Assembly: GCA_963575745.1 (NCBI GenBank)
Contig: CAUYUJ010004536.1
Location: 452,851-487,462, forward strand
Source: Prorocentrum cordatum
Lineage: Eukaryota > Sar > Dinophyceae > Prorocentrales > Prorocentraceae
Reading direction: 5' to 3'
DNA length: 34,612 nt
Below are positions 1 through 9,564 of this stretch, piece by piece. The notes under the pieces were generated by a model. It was not told the DNA's origin, made no database searches, and was given only the letters and a program-made list of their open reading frames with translations. The stretch's first letter is position 1. The number at the start of each line of letters is the position of its first letter. The position numbers were made by a program, and so were the translations under genes.

Positions 1-175
1 CCTCCTCCTCCTCCTCCTCCTCCCCCTCCTCCTCCTCCTCCTCCTCCTTCTCCTCCTCCTCCTCCTCCTTCTCCTCCTCCTCCTCCTCCTCCTTCTCCTT
101 CTCCCCCTGCTCTTCCTCCTCCTCCTCCTCCTCCTCGTCCTCCGCATCCTCTTCCTCCTCCTTCAATATCCGCCA
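1..175. repeat. (CCT)n microsatellite
   Basis: Nearly pure CCT/TCC trinucleotides with a few CTT, CCC and CTG variants. Reading frames through it are low-complexity Ser/Leu/Pro or Glu/Gly/Arg strings and are not genes. Confidence 0.95.
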
Positions 176-179
176 TCCC

Positions 180-470
180 GCTGCAAATCTGGCGAACCGG
201 GCCTGGCGAACCGGGCCTGGGGAGGCCTGGGGAACCGGGCCTGGGGAACCGGGCCTGGCGAACCGGGCCTGTCGAACCGGGCCTGGCGACACGGGCCTGG
301 CGAGCTGGGCCTGGCGAACTGGGTCTGGCGAACTGGGCCTGGCGAACTGGGTCTGGCGAACTGGTCTCTGGTGAACAAAGCCTTGACGAAACGGTCCTCT
401 GGCGAACCGGTCCTCTGGCGAACTGGTCCTCTGGCGAACGGGTCCTCTGCCGCCTGGGCGTGTCTTAGGA
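180..470. repeat. 15-bp minisatellite, unit GGCGAACCGGGCCTG
   Basis: About 17 tandem units. The left half uses the 15-bp unit GGCGAACCGGGCCTG. The right half drifts to a 16-bp unit close to GGCGAACTGGTCCTCT. The open frame across it on the minus strand simply repeats an Arg-Pro-Gly-Ser-Pro-like peptide, so I do not call a gene. Confidence 0.9.
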
Positions 471-529
471 GTTTGTAAGCGGTCGTCTTGGTGCCACCTG
501 CAGGCAACAAAGACAACAGCATGGCTGAA

Positions 530-1075
530 GATGCCTCGAAGACGGGCCAAGGCGGCCCAACGCTTCCGAATGTGGTCTCAAGGCGGCCCAAGATGCCTCC
601 AAGAGGGCCTAAGTGGGCCACAAGAAGACATCCAGAACGTCCCCAAGAAGCCAGATAATTGATGCACCGTCGGTTTGTGAATGACTTTCGCTTTCTCGTC
701 GTTTCGGGCTTCTGTTAGCTCAAGACGGCTCAAGAAGACTCCACAATGGCCCCAACAAAGACGGCCCAAGCGACCCGCGCGAAGGTCCAAAGATGGCCCA
801 AGAGGGCTCCACTAGGGCCCAGAGGGCATCCAAACACTTGTATCTATTACTGACTAGGGGTCCACAAACTACGGCCCAAGAAGGCCTTCCGTGGGACCCA
901 TAACGGCGCCAAGACGGCCCCACGACGGTCCCCAGACACCCACCATACAGCGACGACCAAAGACATACTCCAGACGGCCTAAGAGGGCCCCAAGACGGTC
1001 CCAAGATGGCCCCAAGGGTTCCCGGAGACTCCCTCACTCCAAGCCAAGACAGCCCGAGACGGCCCAAACGAGTTC
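530..1075. repeat. Degenerate minisatellite, core CCAAGACGGCCC
   Basis: Short units close to CCAAGACGGCCC or CCAAGAGGGCCC recur with irregular spacing. Minus-strand frames read as Gly-Pro-Ser-Trp-Leu repeats, which is an effect of the unit and not a protein family. The same core recurs at 19985-20645. About 655-715 is a short stretch without the unit. Confidence 0.7.
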
Positions 1076-1135
1076 CATGAGAGCTCCTCAAGTCGTGACG
1101 AAGAAAGATGCCACATTTCACGGGCATGTGACGGG

Positions 1136-1207
1136 CTTCTTCTTCTTCTTCTTCTTCCTCCTCCTCCTCCTCCTCTCTCCTCGCCCTGCTCCTCATCAAA
1201 CCTCGTT

Positions 1208-1238
<31 letters not shown>

Positions 1239-1245
1239 GCATCAT
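1136..1245. repeat. TTC/CTC and GTC microsatellites
   Basis: A TTC run passes into CTC (about 1136-1175), followed by a pure GTC run (about 1206-1240). Confidence 0.9.
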
Positions 1246-1249
1246 CTTG

Positions 1250-1760
1250 GTTCACCTTAGAAGCGCCCTGGGCTTTTTTGCGTTTTCTAGTTTGGGCTCT
1301 TGACTGGCTGGAATGCGCTACGTTGTTTTAGCGTGTTTCGTGCCGTTATCTCAACGGTTTTGGGCCCGTCGCTGTGAAACACAGCTCTCGTCGGCGTCTT
1401 TTGCCTTCTCGCCGATATCTGCTCCTTGTCTTCCCTGCCGCCTGCGCTCCCGCTCTCCCGTTCTCGCTGCAACATCCACAGATGGGGCGGGGGCCGAAAA
1501 GCGGTGCCCGTGCGCAGAGTTCCAAACGGTAGAGCAAAAACTACGACACGGGTCTGACGCCAGCGCGAAGCAGGCCCGCGAGCCCACGGCCCGCCCGCAG
1601 CGGGCCCCGACGGTGGAAGGTGCCAGGCCTGAGCACACACAAAACAAGCAAACCGTTGCTTCATCGCTTTCGTATCTCTGTTGGGGCCTGAAAGCGCCAA
1701 CACAAGCTTGCCCAATACGCCGAATTGAAGACGGCAGAGGAGGCCAAGGACAACCTTTCA
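1250..1760. other. Unassigned DNA, no gene recognised
   Basis: Mixed-composition, non-repetitive DNA. Open frames on both strands overlap and none shows a recognisable domain. I see no RNA gene or repeat here. Confidence 0.5.
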
Positions 1761-1764
1761 GAGG

Positions 1765-1930
1765 AACGAAGACCATCATCATCCTCATCATCCTCATCCT
1801 CATCATCCTCATCATCCTCACCGTCACCGTCACCATCACCATCACCATTACTGTTATTATCACCATCATCATCACCATCACCATCACCATCAACATCATC
1901 ATCATAACCATTACCATCACCATCACCGAC
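1765..1930. repeat. CAT/CATCAC microsatellite
   Basis: The tract runs from (CATCATCCT)n to (CACCAT)n with CGT and TAT variants. Frames read as Ile/Thr/Val, Ser/Pro or Met/Val strings and are artefacts. Confidence 0.95.
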
Positions 1931-2339
1931 AACATCATTACCGCTCTCCTATGCCTGGAGACACGAGGTGTCACATGTGACGGCCTCCCGTGCCCCCTCA
2001 AACAGTCGCCACCCGGAATACTGGGAAACAAACCCACGTATATTTGTTCGTGCAACACGTTTTAGAGCTGAGCGCAAGCGTCAGGCAACCAAGTCGACGA
2101 AGGCGGCGATCTTTGCATGGAGGGCACAGACACTGTGCTTCACCGCCTCCACTGGTGCACACCAATTCTGGATGGCGTGTAGACTATGATATGCCCCACA
2201 TGGACGGCAACGATTAAGACGTGTTGCTCTGCAAGCGCGGTTTGTTCCCCAATCCTGGAAACGGCTACCCGATACCGCCCAAGGAGGACGCGGAGGAGCA
2301 AGGTGTGGAGGTACACTGGCAAAGAGAAATACTTACAAC

Positions 2340-2744
2340 ATGAGAGGTCAAACTGTTGTAGCCGACGCTCGGTTAACTCACACTATACCCGAGATGTCCA
2401 CGGATAGCTGGGAAGTTCCGATTGTTGACGATGAAACTAAAAATGTTGCTCGGTTTGGCGGACCCGTCTGGGCCCCGTGCCCCCAAAAAGACTCCAAGGC
2501 GGGAGAATCTGGGGATTACGCCGTTCCAGCCATGCACGCTATACTCGGTGATGCGATCTTTTTCGATTGTACTCATGTAGTGATCCAGGCAAACGAGCCT
2601 CCTATGACTCTCGCGCGCTGCATTACAGGCGCCAACTTGTTGGCTTCCTTTTGCCAGCACGCCGCAAAATTCCGGAAAAAGCGTTCACGGGAAAGGCCTA
2701 GTGGTCGACTCCCCCAGGCTGGCCGATTTGCAACAGTTTCATGA
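2340..2744 (+). pseudogene. Possible decayed coding stretch, unknown product
   Basis: The 1930-3145 interval is the least repetitive part of the left end. The frame from the ATG at 2340 is open for 134 codons and looks more protein-like than its neighbours, with balanced composition and no simple repeats. Near 2685-2700 the protein-like character seems to move to another frame, which reads a Leu-Gln-Gln-Phe-His-Glu-Glu-containing segment until a stop near 2850. That would fit a frameshift in an old gene or transposon fragment. Upstream, about 2210-2335, another frame is open across a Pro-Ile-Pro-Pro-Lys-containing segment. I recognise no domain, and nothing shows that the pieces belong together. 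Chance open frames in unique DNA remain a real alternative. Confidence 0.2.
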
Positions 2745-3145
2745 GGAAGCGACGGACCTTGCCACTTGTGTGGCTGAGAGTACCCATGCGAGGCACCTGC
2801 AGCACACGCCCCAAGAAATGCAGTGTCGATTGCAATCCCATGGTGACCCGTAGTTTTGCCGCGCTCACATCTGAGTTGATGCTCCACTGGCCTAGTCTGA
2901 ACATTTTTTGGTATTACTCTCCAGAAGGCGCCGAGGAAAGGCCTTCGTGAAGTTTCAAGTTATGGTCAGTCGTGAAACAAGTTGGCAGGGAGACACGCGC
3001 TTGAAAGTTTCCAGGGGAGCCCACCTTCCGAAGTTCGAGCGGCTTGGATATCGTCGGCCACCTCCCACCGATTGCCGGAGCTTGCAACAGGCACACTGAT
3101 ACTCAGGCATTTACCCGAAGGAGACATCGCTGTACAGTGCTGTGG

Positions 3146-3325
3146 CACTAAGATTAGGTCTGGCCTGTCCCCCTACAGGGGGATTTTGGGCGAAAAATCT
3201 GAAAAATCCAAAACGCACTCAGAAATAATCAAAAAGTGCCCCCCAAAAATCGCCCCCAGACCACTTTTTGACTACTCTTGAACGTTTCTCCTGCAGAGGG
3301 GCAGGCCCGCCTTACGACTAAGACT
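3146..3325. mobile_element. MITE-like element, family A, copy 1
   Basis: The element body is about 3156-3315 (160 bp). Its left end, read inward, is GGTCTGGCCTGTCC. The right end, reverse-complemented, is GGCGGGCCTGCCCC. It is bracketed by imperfect 10-bp direct repeats, CACTAAGATT (3146-3155) and GACTAAGACT (3316-3325), 8 of 10 identical, as expected of an ageing target-site duplication. It carries no coding capacity. A subterminal palindrome CCCCCTACAGGGGG follows the left terminus. The left end of this copy matches the right end of copy 2, so the two lie in opposite orientation. Confidence 0.7.
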
Positions 3326-3327
3326 TG

Positions 3328-3597
3328 CAGCGGGCACGGACGGGCGCGCCATCTTCTCAGGGGCTGCAGCGGCGGCCCGACCTTGCAACCTCTGCTGGGG
3401 CCAGCAGCGCGCGGCCTGCCCTCTGCACCGGAACGCGACCCGCATGCCCAGCCGCCACGGCGCCTTACAGCGGGCACGGACGGGCGCGCCTTCTCCTCGG
3501 GGACTGCAGCGGCGGCCCGACCTCTGCCGGGGCCAGCGGCGCGCGGCCTGCCCTCTGCACGGGAACGCGACCCGCATTCCCAGCCGCCACGGCGCAG
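3328..3597. repeat. Tandem duplication, ~135 bp unit, two copies
   Basis: Two units both begin CAGCGGGCACGGACGGGCGC (3328 and 3468) and end near GCCGCCACGGCGC. They differ by short indels, the second being about 10 bp shorter. The pair fills the space between the two family A elements. Frames across it are repeats of each other, so I do not call a gene. Confidence 0.85.
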
Positions 3598-3610
3598 CGA
3601 GGCCCTCTTG

Positions 3611-3791
3611 GACTACGGTCAAGTCGGGCCTGTCCCTCCACAGGAGGAATACCCCAAAAAGAGTCCGGAAATAGTATGGCGCGACGATTTTTGGAGCACT
3701 TTTTGAACATTTTGGGGTATTTTTTGAGAATCTTTTATTTTTCGTCCAAAATCCCCCTGTAGGAGGACAGGCCCGACGTCAGACTACGGTC
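3611..3791. mobile_element. MITE-like element, family A, copy 2
   Basis: The element body is about 3621-3781 (161 bp). The terminal inverted repeats share GTCGGGCCTGTCC and continue imperfectly into YCYACAGG. The element is bracketed by a perfect 10-bp direct repeat, GACTACGGTC, at 3611-3620 and 3782-3791, read as the target-site duplication. The interior is rich in A and T runs and non-coding. A 9-11 bp duplication would be compatible with Mutator-like transposition, but no transposase lies nearby, so the class is inferred from the duplication length alone. Confidence 0.8.
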
Positions 3792-3904
3792 TAGCGCTCC
3801 TGGGCAAAGAGACGGACCCTCTGCTCTCGAACTTGTTGGTGAATTTCCCTGGTGATGATGGCGCGCCACCCACGGGTGCTCGCGCGCCCTTTTTGTGCAC
3901 GGGT

Positions 3905-4156
3905 TGGTGGTAACAACATGCCCCTCGCCCTCCCCTCCCCATCCCTCCTCTTCTCCCCCTTCCATCCTCCTCCACTCCTCCCATCCACTCCTCCCTCCCC
4001 CATCCTCCTTCCCCCTCCCTCCCTCACACATCCCCATCCTCCCTCCCCTCCCTCCCCCTCCCTCCTCCTTCACTCCTCCCTCCCATCCTCCCTCCCCCTC
4101 CCTCCCTCCTCTCCTCCCTCCTCACACATCCCCTCCTCCTCCCCCCCCCCCCCCGC
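3905..4156. repeat. Polypyrimidine tract (CCCTCC-rich)
   Basis: About 240 bp that is almost entirely C and T on the plus strand, ending in a run of 14 C at 4141-4154. Frames are Pro/Ser or Gly/Arg/Glu strings. Such a strand-asymmetric tract can adopt triplex (H-DNA) structure, but that is general knowledge and not tested here. Confidence 0.95.
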
Positions 4157-4323
4157 GGGCCCCAAGCGGCCCAAGGACGCCTAAGAAGCAGGACGACACC
4201 GGGCGGCCGCCCGAGACTGCCACAAGAGAGCCTCGAGGGCCGCAGGTCGGAGGAGCGAGCAAAATCTTGGCTGCCGCGGAACGCAGCACGCAGCACGCAG
4301 CGTGTTGACACGGAGCTCAACAC

Positions 4324-4493
4324 TGAAGGGGCCCTGGGACACACACAAATAAACACACACACACACACAAATAACAGGATTCCCCAGTTCCCATATTTTC
4401 TGGGTTCTTGTCTTCCCCCCAGTTCCCATATTTTCCCATATTTTCCGGGGGATCGACGATTAATTGTGTCTGTGTGTTTTTTTCCCTCCTGGA
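4324..4493. repeat. Dispersed repeat F, copy 1 (~170 bp)
   Basis: Begins TGAAGGGGCCCTGGGACACA, passes through a CA-rich tract and a CCCATATTTTC motif, and ends ATCGACGATTAATTGTGTC then a T-rich and CCTCCT segment. A second copy lies at 7673-7808 in the same orientation with the same ends. No terminal inverted repeats were found. The segment 4156-4323 before it holds nothing I recognise. Confidence 0.8.
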
Positions 4494-4505
4494 ACAGGCA
4501 GACTG

Positions 4506-5100
4506 AAAACGCAGACCTCACGCGATACGTTCGCCAAAACGTGGGCCAATACGCTGAGCCAACAAGCAACGTATTGACACGGACGGTTCGAGCACAGTAC
4601 GTGCTGCGTACCAGCACGTGCGTATCAAGGCGGCTAAGATCAAAACAGGGATCGTGGATCAAGAGATCAGCAACAAAACAACTAATAAACGATGACTTTC
4701 GGAGCTCTGCGCGGATTTCTTGGATCGGTGTTAGGCCCCCCTCCATCCCTGGCTTGCGGAGCCCGCCAGGGGGTCGGCGCCAGAGGCGCCGCCAGGCCCA
4801 GCACGGATCCGACAAGTCCGCGTGGAGCGCCGACAATTTATGCTTATGTCCTTGCTCCTTCTTCGAAGATCAAGGGAGACAGATCTAAGATCGAAGGTCG
4901 AAGGGAGAATCGAAGACCGAGGATTGGGACACCCGCAACGGGTGCGGAACAAATGGTACGATACCTAACAGCAAACGTTGTCCAAAACCGACTGCGCCCG
5001 GCGTTGGGCAATCGGCCGTCTGTACCAAAAGGACAACGTCTGCGGCTACGCCGACAACGAGTCCTGTTAAAAACGGACAGGAACTGCGGTCGGTCTTCTA
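4506..5100. other. Unassigned DNA, no gene recognised
   Basis: Mixed-composition DNA. Open frames overlap on both strands without recognisable domains. Around 4865-4920 there is a short degenerate run of AGATCGAAG-like words. Confidence 0.5.
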
Positions 5101-5107
5101 GAGACCT

Positions 5108-5300
5108 CCCAGATGAGGTCGGAGTAGATGGTGTCGGGGGATATGGCCGCTTCGCGGCGATGCATGGGCGACGCCGGCTATGAAGCGGCGACGTCCGCGT
5201 CGGGAAAAGGGCTCCACATCGAACCGCATCGCTGATGCATCGGTGGTGCGGCGTGATCCTCCGACTCCATCTGCTCCGACCCCATCTTGGATGCCCAGAT
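5108..5300. repeat. Foldback repeat G, copies 1 and 2 (inverted pair)
   Basis: The stretch 5108-5150 contains GAGGTCGGAGTAGATGGTGT. It is matched in reverse complement by 5247-5298, which contains CTCCATCTGCTCCGACCCCA. The two arms agree at most positions over about 42 bp around a ~97 bp spacer. The right arm, including the GCATCGCTGATGC palindrome at 5227-5239, also matches 7534-7600, and the left arm resembles 21545-21625. Confidence 0.7.
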
Positions 5301-5366
5301 TTTCGTCCCCTTTCTTTCCGTACCAAGTCGACCGCATCAAGAGGGAGGAGGAGGATGAGGAGGAGG

Positions 5367-6035
5367 ACAAATGCAAACCCAAGACTCATCAACGATGTCG
5401 GAATAAAACCTCCCTCCAAGCTCCGTCTTCATTGGCCCCTACGAAGATTTATTTCCACTGGGGAAGAGGCCCCGTTGTGAGATAACCGTTTGAAGGTCCT
5501 GAAGCGTGCCAAAACACCATTCTCGGGACTCCAACGCCACGAATGAACCTGACTGTTGCGTCCTGGCGATCCTGCACCGTGCCAGAGCACCTTGCCTGGT
5601 ATTGCAACGCCGCGAATCAACGTACCTGTTGCGTCCTGGCAATCCTGAACCGTTCCTACACACCGATCTCGTACGGTAAGCGTGGTAGCACATTCCACTC
5701 TTGAAAGCTGTACAAAACGAATATGCGCCACGCTAAAGCGAATGCCACATTTTGAAAGGACGTCGCCCTCAATTCGTGAAGCTCTTGCAGTATCTTAAGA
5801 CGAATGTGCGCGGCACTGAAGCGAGAACCACATTTTGAAAACCGCCTCCTCAATCCGTGAAGCTCGTGCACTTTCTTGAACGAATGTGCGCGGCGCTAAA
5901 GCGAGAGCTACATATTGGAAGCGACCCGCCCTCCGTCTGTGAAGGTGTTGCCAATTTCTTAGCTTCAGGATCACACACGGTAAAGAAGTCTCAGGCAGAA
6001 TGTCTGGCCCGCCCTTCCGACTGGCCTCAGGGTGA
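5367..6035. repeat. Left arm of large imperfect inverted repeat
   Basis: Read left to right it contains a unique part (5367-5495), two ~77 bp units containing GTTGCGTCCTGGC (5495-5655), three ~85 bp units containing CGAATGTGCGCGGCGCTAAA-like words (5700-5945), and a tail containing GTCTCAGGCAG and GGCCCGCCCTTCCGAC (5980-6034). The reverse complement of 8593-9315 carries the same blocks in the same order. Unit copy number differs between the arms. No reading frame spans the block. Confidence 0.85.
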
Positions 6036-6064
6036 GATAGGGAGGAATTACTCATGAGGAAAAA

Positions 6065-6150
6065 TAATGCAGGAGGAGGAGGCGGAGGAGGAGGAGGAGG
6101 AAGGGAGGGAGGGAGGGAGGGGGGGGGAGGGGGGGAGGGAGGGAGGACCG
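6065..6150. repeat. Polypurine tract (GGA/GGGA)
   Basis: GGA units pass into GGGA and G runs on the plus strand. Confidence 0.95.
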
Positions 6151-6489
6151 AGAGGGCCGCCGCGCGCCGCTGGCCTCCTGCCTCTCGATCCTCCGCTTGA
6201 TGTCACCGACGGTGTCGGACCCCTCGCTGGGCGGGCGGACCCGGGCTACCAGGAAAAAAGAGACACGCGTGGCGGCACTCACATGTGGGCAGCCAAAAAG
6301 GGCCTTGCGCGAGATGACATAGCGACCTTACGCTGTGGCTTACGCGGACCGCCAGCGCGGCACGCTGCATTGGAAACGAAGGCGCTTACGCGCGACTTTA
6401 CGCGCCATCGTGGGCGCAGACGGCAACTTGTTTTGCATCGCTGATGTGGAGATCACGGTGCCTGGCCACATGAGGACCGAACGCTGGAA

Positions 6490-6795
6490 AGGCATGTGGC
6501 CACATGCGTATCCAACTCTCGCCCACGCCGGCCACGTCATCTGTATCCAATTTCCTGGTCCACTCCGTGGCTTCCAGGGTGTCTTCGAGTGCTCCCGGAG
6601 GGAGGGAGGGAAGGGGAGGGGGTCAACGGCGGAGGGGTCTCGGCCAACGGCCGGAAGACATGTCTGTGCGACCATCGTGCAGACACATAATTAGCGACTG
6701 GGCCCCCCGTTGCTGCGGCAGCGCCCACACCGTGGACGTGGAAACCTGGGCCCGAGCTCTTCCGAGGGATCTTCGAGTGCTTGCGGAGGGGGGGG
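6490..6795. repeat. Diverged local duplication
   Basis: The block at about 6560-6605 contains GTCTTCGAGTGCTCCCGGAG before a G-rich run. A second block at about 6755-6795 contains ATCTTCGAGTGCTTGCGGAG before another G-rich run. They look like two diverged copies of a ~190 bp unit. A segment just after it (6803-6840, AAGCTGGGTGCGCTCGCGCC) is echoed at 12818-12855. No gene is supported in 6150-6900. Confidence 0.5.
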
Positions 6796-6903
6796 AAGGA
6801 GTGGGCAAGCTGGGTGCGCTCGCGCCACATATGACATCGTATTCTTCGAGTAGGAGGTCGACGACAAAATGATTCATCCCAGAATTGTGTCTTTCCGCCG
6901 AAC

Positions 6904-7240
6904 ATGTTCGTAGGTCTACAGGAATTCCAAGTCTCTTTCAGATTCGACGAAAAACAATCCTGGGATAGTGTAACTCTGCAGTCGATCTCCGATTCGAATC
7001 TCTCACTCCCATCCCTTCCCACTGCGCTGACTGTCCCTCTATCCTCGGACGCGACCCCCCGCGAGGAAGGGAAGATCCTTGAGATCCAGACGCCGCACAT
7101 CTTCCGCACTGGGCGTCTCCGCCCCGTTTCAGGCCCGGGGCCTTCTCGCATCGACTCGGCTCGAGAACTGCCGCACACGGATGTCGCATGGTCCACGGCT
7201 CGGGTCGCGACTTCTCGCTGTGTCTCTATTGCTTCGCGAC
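6904..7240. other. Unassigned DNA with one open frame, no function
   Basis: The plus frame from the ATG at 6904 stays open to 7629, but its second half runs through a purine microsatellite and repeat G. Only the first ~100 residues are compositionally ordinary. They match no family I know, and a similar 60-70 bp stretch recurs around 11035-11100, which favours a dispersed repeat over a gene. Confidence 0.4.
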
Positions 7241-7450
7241 GTCGGAGCTCTGGGGAGGAGGGGGAAGGGGCGGAGGAATTGGGAGGAAGAGGGGGGAGGA
7301 GGAGCAGGAGGAGAACAAGCGGGGGCTGGAGGAGGGGGTGGCGGAGGGGCGCGAAACGGGAGGAGGCAGGCGGGGGAAGGAGGGGGAGCCAAAGAGGAAG
7401 GCAAACAGGAGAAAAAGGCGGAGAAGGAAGAGGAGGAGTTTCCTCGGAGC
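7240..7450. repeat. Polypurine tract (GGA/GGGA/GGCG)
   Basis: About 200 bp dominated by G and A on the plus strand with irregular GGGGAGGA-type units. Confidence 0.9.
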
Positions 7451-7489
7451 TGTCTGACACCATCAGGTCGGTGGAGGAGGAGAGAGCGA

Positions 7490-7600
7490 TGCATCGGCGC
7501 CGTCGGCGTGGAGAAAATCGGGATCCGCATCCAGCCGCATCGCCGATGCGGCTCGATCCTTCGACCCCATCCACACCGACCCCATCTGAGAGGCCTAGAC
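7490..7600. repeat. Dispersed repeat G, copy 3
   Basis: Contains a near-perfect palindrome, GCCGCATCGCCGATGCGGC (7534-7552), followed by GATCCTTCGACCCCATCCAC and ACCGACCCCATCT. The same sequence order is present at 5227-5295 and, on the other strand, around 21545-21625. Confidence 0.7.
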
Positions 7601-7672
7601 CATCGTCAAGAATCAAGAAATCGAAATGATCATGGGGTACAAGCGTTCCAACTTCTCCAAGCAATCCAAGGA

Positions 7673-7808
7673 TGAAGGGGCCCTGGGACACACAAATAAA
7701 TACACATACATAAAAATATGCCCCATATGTTCATATATTTTCTTGGTTTTTGTCTTGTGGGAAATCGACGATTAATTGTGTCTGTGTGTTTCTTTTCCTC
7801 CTGAAAGG
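7673..7808. repeat. Dispersed repeat F, copy 2 (~136 bp)
   Basis: Same orientation and same ends as 4324-4493: TGAAGGGGCCCTGGGACACA at the left and ATCGACGATTAATTGTGTC plus TCCTCCTG at the right. The CA-rich centre is shorter. The word TGAAAGGAGACCTTGGGCAC just after the right end (7802-7821) resembles the left end. Confidence 0.8.
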
Positions 7809-7911
7809 AGACCTTGGGCACAAACCGCGGGAAACAACACATGCGGAGGCGACGGGCGACCTCCAGCCAGGGAGCCCAAGCAACGCACACGGCGGCAGAG
7901 AAGCGACCATC

Positions 7912-8055
7912 GGCGGTGGACAGACCTCCCTTTACCAAACCACCCTGCAATGAAACCTGCCCGGGACCGACACCGACGGGCCCGGACCCGCAAAAGTGAC
8001 GGCCGCGACGCCCTCTCGCGAACCGAAAGCAGCCAACTCGCCAATGGACGTGTCA
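7912..8055. repeat. Dispersed repeat D, copy 1 (~144 bp)
   Basis: Contains TGGACAGACCTCCCTTTA at the left, GACGCCCTCTCGCGAACCGA in the right half and GACGTGTCA at the end. The same three blocks with the same spacing are at 12474-12616. Direct orientation, length 144 against 143 bp. Confidence 0.8.
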
Positions 8056-8066
8056 GGGTAGGAGGT

Positions 8067-8244
8067 CTACAGTCAAAACGTTTATCAAGGACGGGTGGTA
8101 AGGACGCAAGACCCTTGGATGCCGAAGTTGGATTTTTGGGGCGGGGGGCGGCCAGTGGAAACGGGGAAGGACGGGCCGCAGAGGCAAGGACTCAAGGGTA
8201 CCCTAGATGAAGGCACGCGTCCTTACTAGGCGCGTTGACTGTAG
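8067..8244. mobile_element. MITE-like element, family B, copy 1 (178 bp)
   Basis: The left end reads CTACAGTCAAAACG and continues to CAAGGACG. The right end reverse-complemented reads CTACAGTCAACGCG and continues to TAAGGACG, giving ~27 bp imperfect terminal inverted repeats. Non-coding interior. I found no convincing target-site duplication. It directly follows repeat D, so D could be its former insertion site or part of a composite. A second copy is at 9565-9718. Confidence 0.65.
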
Positions 8245-8592
8245 TAACCCCCGAGACCAGGAGGCGGCGACGGCCAGGCACTGGGCGAACCCCCGGGGAG
8301 CCCACCTCTCCGAGCACGCCCGGGAGCCTCGAGCATGCCTCCGGCTTGCTGTCCTCCCTCCTCTGCCCTCACACGGCGGGGGCCAAGGATAAGAATGGCA
8401 TCCTTCAGGAGCACGAGGCCCTCCGCTGGCCAAGGCATACAGAGAGTACATCCAAGGGCACCCGCCCCAGGATGCACACGAACACCCAACAAGCACGAAG
8501 AACATCAGGGCACCCTCTCCGAACCGACCTTGACATTATACCTCGGTCCGACCGTACTCCATCCCTCGTCCTTATGGTTGCTTCCCCCTTGT
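8245..8592. other. Unassigned DNA, no gene recognised
   Basis: GC-rich, non-repetitive on inspection. Open frames on both strands are of similar length and none has a recognisable motif. Confidence 0.5.
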
Positions 8593-9315
8593 CGCACCCC
8601 TGAGCGTGTCGGTGGGGCGGGCCCAGCGTTCCCCTGAGACGTCCTCACCATTTATGACCGTGCAGCTTGGAATCTGCAACAACTTGGGCGGGATGTTTTC
8701 AAAATGTGGCTTTCGCCCAAGCGCCGCGCGCATTCGTCTCAAACGTTTGCAGCAGTTTCAAGTATGGAGGGCGGGCTTCAAGATGTGGCTCTCGCCTTAT
8801 CGCCGCGCACATTCGTTTTGAACTTGTGCAACAGTTTTACACATGGAGGTCGGCTGGTTTTCAACATGTGGCTCTCGCCTTAGAGCCGTGAACATTACTC
8901 CGTAAAGTTTGCAACATTTTTACGGGTGGAGGGCGTGTGGTTTTCAAAATGTGGCTCTAGCCTGAACGTCGCGCACATTCGTCTCAATCGTTTGCAACAG
9001 TTTGAAGGGTTCGTATGGTCGAAGTCCCAGGGATAGAACTCTGGCACGACTTGGGATTGCAAGGGCGCAACAATCACGTTGCCTCGCGGTGTCAAGTCCC
9101 AGGAACGGTTTTCTGACACGATTTAGGGTTGTCAGGACGCAACAATCATGTTGATTTGCGGAGTTGAAATCCCAGGAACTGTGTTGTGGGACGGTTAAGG
9201 AATATTAAGAAACGGTTTTCTCCCAATGGGGCACATCCCTCAGTGAAAGTAATCCTGTAGTGACCTATGAAAATTGAGCTTCGATCGTCGATGCGTCTTG
9301 GGTTTACACTGGTCC
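8593..9315. repeat. Right arm of large imperfect inverted repeat
   Basis: The reverse complement reproduces the left arm (5367-6035): the CAGGGGAACGCTGGGCCCGC tail, four (not three) ~86 bp units containing ATGTGGCTCTCGCC-like words (8695-9010), two units containing CGCAACAATCA (9010-9190), and the stretch ending in GGGTTTACACTGGTCC (9300-9315) before a CTC run. About 2.6 kb separates the arms. Confidence 0.85.
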
Positions 9316-9560
9316 TCCTCCTCCTCCTCCTCCTTCCCCTCCCCACAAAGCACCCTGTAGGAGGACGAGTAGGACCGCCTCCGACAGGGGAATGGGGACA
9401 CTGGACAGTGGACACTGCGCCTGTTCGCCCCGTGGGACAGCCCTACGCGAGGCTCGGTGGTGACTCCGCGGCGCCAGCAATAATAAAACTATAAACTTGG
9501 GTTCTGGAGAAGCGGAAAAGCTGGCGAACCAGCTGGATCCCTCGATCTGAACACAGCGCA
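9316..9560. other. CTC run then unassigned DNA
   Basis: A short CTC microsatellite (9313-9340) is followed by unique DNA containing GGGACACTGGACAGTGGACA. No gene recognised. Confidence 0.5.
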
Positions 9561-9564
9561 AGTC

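Noticed and set aside
6537-7691. 384-codon open frame on the minus strand
   Set aside because: It runs through a purine microsatellite, repeat G and a local duplication, with long Pro/Leu/Ser strings. It looks like a by-product of GC-rich repeats.
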